This document shows, in pieces, positions 61,318-64,000 of a DNA stretch of 64,000 nucleotides. Position numbers and translations under genes: made by a program. Under the pieces are notes generated by a model that worked only from the letters and a program-made list of their open reading frames with translations, searched no databases and had not been told where the DNA came from. The stretch's first letter is position 1. Each line of letters opens with the position of its first letter. The stretch is from Sipunculus nudus (taxonomy: Eukaryota > Annelida > Sipuncula > Golfingiida > Sipunculidae): assembly GCA_026874595.1 (NCBI GenBank), contig CM049314.1:70014300-70078299 (forward strand). Direction: 5' to 3'.

Positions 61318-62265
61318 ATGTTTTATAATCAAAGAATTCACTGGGCTGATTATTTCGTGTTTTGTGTCAGTCTACTTCTCAGCGCAGGATTCGGAATTTA
61401 AAATGCATTTCGAAGTACGAACAAGTCCACTACATCTGACTACCTGATTGGTGGTCGGAACATGTCCATTCTTCCTGTAGCTGCTTCTTTGGTTGTAAGT
61501 TTGTATTCTGTGTATACTTGGTTTGGGAGCAACCTTTATAAAAGGGTCTATAGACGTCGGTGTAATAAACATTTCTACTTCTGGATACAGAACACATATG
61601 ACAAATGTTATACCAGACCCTTTGGCATGTCACACAATATGGCACTGGCTTTGGGGAAGTTTTCCACATTTTATGAGTATATATGCCACGAGTCAGTTTG
61701 CAGTCCAGCGTTTTAACAGCGTACGTCTGGCAAACTTGTCCTGAATCAAGCGACAGCCGCGCTATCAATTAGAGCTGCCCCAATCACGGCAATTTTTTCT
61801 CTGGGTCTCTTTTTTCCTTTCTGTAACAGCAAAGGGGCATTCGCAGGCCTGGCAAGTAGAGTTTTGTTATTGGGTTGGATTACAATTGGATCACTCAGCA
61901 CCACATGTGTACTACACACATCGCTGCCAACACACGCACGTCTTTGTCCATCAGGTGCGTTGGACAATAACACAGCTTTTCTTCCAACTGATGGGATCAT
62001 CTCTTCATCTATGTTTACATTTACCTCGTCATCTCAGATAGGTCACAAAGGTGGAGGAATTTCCAAACTTTATCAGATATCATTTGTATTGTACGATTGT
62101 CTCGGTCAAGTTCCCGCTATCATAATTGGAATTGTCGTGAGTTGTCTGACGGGCGGACTGAAGCAGTGAAGAAATGATAAGGAAGAACTGGTGTTTTCAT
62201 TTAGAAAGCACGGCTTTCCATTGTGCAGGGTGGAGGAAAGTGAAGACGTATTTAAATTTGAATAA
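61318..62265 (+). pseudogene. SLC5A8/12-like transporter, X-type copy 4, two large deletions
   Basis: ATG at 61318-61320 starts MFYNQRIHWADYFVF in the correct frame. A TAA follows in helix 1, after AGFGI. After SLVVSLYS (about 61509) some 390 bp are missing and the frame resumes at LGLGATFIKGSIDVG. After RFNSVR (about 61726) another ~420 bp are missing and it resumes at LANL. The last part reads SIGAAP-like sequence through FVLYDCLGQVPAIIIG and TGGLKQ, then TGA at 62167-62169 where relatives have Arg. The tail continues in frame to TAA at 62263-62265. Confidence 0.85.
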
Positions 62266-62826
62266 GCTATAGTTGCAAGTGTGTTAAAAAATGCTCATTT
62301 TCTCTTGAATGAAAGCTGTTTGAAACTGATAGATGTATGATAAATGTTCTAACAATAAAAAAATGAAAGTTTGGTCGAGCACAATGTGTTTATTGTTAAG
62401 ACTGATAGAGACAATTGAAACATGCACAGTTTTGTAGACATTACCGCACGTTTCCCAGAATTTCAGGAAAATAACTTTCCTGAGGTTTCCCGTTTCCAAA
62501 ATATAACAAAATTACTTTATCTTTTACGGCAAAACAAAAACTGTGACATGAGGCATATTTCTAATTTTCCTTGCCATGTCTCATTTTTGAAGTTTTCTCT
62601 GATTCCTAGGATGACAGGGAACCTTGTTGTGTCTAATTCATTCAGCTGAACTATTTGATTTTGGTTTATGTCTAGATAACACTCTAAGGTTTCACTATCA
62701 TTCAGAAAAAAATAGCCAGAGTCAAATAATATTCACTGCAAGCCATAAAATGTATATTTTAGGATCTGCAGTGCATATTACTTCACTGCTAATCCTAGTA
62801 AACCCGATAGATTTTCACATCCATGG
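62266..62826. other. 3' flank of X-type copy 4, cut by LINE insertion
   Basis: Matches 26880-27420. The homology stops at CATCCATGG (62826), where LINE sequence begins. Confidence 0.65.
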
Positions 62827-64000
62827 TATTCATTAAGTGAGCTTGACGTAGATGGAGGTAATTATAAACCAAAAATAAAATCAATTACAACAATAAAAAA
62901 TGTTAAAAAAGATATGAATTTATGCGATATTTACAGAATAAGGCATCCATTAATAAAAGCTTTCACTTGGAGAACATTATACCCGCTAGTTCAAAGAAGA
63001 CTAGATTTTTTCTTTATATCAAATAATTTACAGCCATTTACAACTAAGTGCGACATTATTCCAAGTGCAGGCTCTGACCACTCAGCGGTACTTCTTACAT
63101 TATCAAAAATACAGTCTGAGAAATATGGCCCTTCCACTTGGAAATTTAACATTAGTTTACTTGATGATACAGTATATAAAAAAAGATATTGAGACACATT
63201 ATCCAAAATGGAAAAGTGAGTATCATAAACAGAATAATTATACTCAATTATGGGAATATTTGAAATTTCGTATAAGAGAATATTCTATCGCTTATTCTAA
63301 AAAGAAAGCAAAATTAAGGAGAGAAAAAATTCAAAATCTTGAAAAAATGGTACAGATACATGAAAAAAAGTTACAAAGTAATAACAATGATCAAGAACTT
63401 TTAGAGAATTAAGTCATACATAAAAAATCCTTAGAAGAATTACATAATCATATAACAGAAGGCATAATATTACGCTCAAGGGCAACATGGTACGAAAGCG
63501 GAGAAAAGAACACTCGGTATTTTTGTAATCTTGAAAGAACACGTAAAGTTAAAACTCAAATTAGAAAGCTTTCATATGAGAATAAAATCATAACTGATCC
63601 AAATGAAATTTTGGAATCAATATTTAATTATTTTGAAGACTAATATAAAAGAAGAGGGTCGATGACCGACAAGAATGTCCCTTGTATTTAAACAAGGTTG
63701 CTACTCCAGCAATTAAAGACACAGAAAATATGACAAAAAAATTACACTCATCGAAGTACAGAAGGCTCTTAATTCAATGGGAAACAGAAAATCACCAGGC
63801 AGTGATGGACTGCCCAAAGAATTTTATGCAGAATTCTTTCATATAGTAGCGGAAGATCTAATAAATTCATACAATTTCAGCTATAAAAATGGGTTATTGT
63901 CGCAAAGTCAAAGGCAGTCAATCATCACACTTATACCGAAAGAAGGGAAAGATATATGTCACTTGAAAAAATGGCGACCAATTAGTCTTATGAATGTCGA
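62827..64000 (+). mobile_element. 5'-truncated L1/Tx1-like LINE, continues past the window
   Basis: The sequence begins inside the endonuclease domain: RRLDFFFISNNLQ, SDHSAVLLTL and GPSTWKFNISLLDD are the usual end of an AP endonuclease in L1/Tx1-type elements. After a frameshift near 63175 the linker follows (HYPKWKSEYHKQ, LWEYLKFRIREYS, ATWYESGEKNTRYFCNLE). Then comes the start of the reverse transcriptase: RKSPGSDGLPKEFY, LSQSQRQSIITLIPKEGK and LKKWRPISLMNV. In-frame stops at 63410-63412 and near 63640 show decay. The insertion sits in the X 3' flank at 62826/62827. Confidence 0.8.

Overview
The window is eukaryotic nuclear DNA: AT-rich, gene-poor, full of microsatellites and transposon remnants, with consensus GT-AG splice sites. 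The mix of a THAP-domain Kolobok-like transposon, a P2RX7_C-domain gene, jockey-like and L1/Tx1-like LINEs, hAT debris and lineage-expanded SLC5 transporters suggests an invertebrate metazoan, most likely a lophotrochozoan such as a mollusc. That assignment is inference. No bacterial operon, rRNA, tRNA or CRISPR is visible.

Layout. 1-4140: intergenic DNA with two degenerate repeat families, one of about 140 bp with AGGTCA-like motifs and one of about 157 bp. 4145-10401: one complete but decayed DNA transposon bounded by TTAA duplications and short inverted repeats. It carries a two-exon P2RX7_C gene on the plus strand and a THAP plus DDE transposase on the minus strand. 10.4-21 kb: mostly noncoding, with a candidate small spliced gene at 15.3-17.6 kb whose product resembles a PLAT-type beta sandwich. 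21.3-22.6 kb: a decayed jockey-like LINE.

22.8-62.3 kb: a cluster of intronless SLC5 (sodium:solute symporter, SLC5A8/SLC5A12-like) genes and pseudogenes. Plus-strand copies of two types alternate. X-type copies lie at 24.8, 51.2 and 61.3 kb, with a deleted one at 39.83 kb; Y-type copies lie at 32.0 and 44.8 kb. Minus-strand decayed paralogs sit between them: W-type at 29.9, 42.7 and 56.7 kb, Z-type at 38.6, 49.1 and 60.0 kb, and a W-like one at 22.9 kb. The inferred repeating unit is X(+) W(-) Y(+) Z(-), about 12-15 kb, duplicated with its flanks. Only the two Y copies (32021-33877 and 44807-46663, 618 codons each) are intact. Both keep the same flank, a TATA-like box and a C-terminal Thr-Ile-Ile tail.

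The cluster is also cut by hAT-type remnants (36.9-38.6 and 57.4-60.0 kb) and ends in a 5'-truncated L1/Tx1-like LINE from 62.83 kb to the window end. The two intact Y genes probably supply sodium-coupled uptake of small organic anions. The rest records repeated duplication, inversion and loss of one ancestral intronless transporter.
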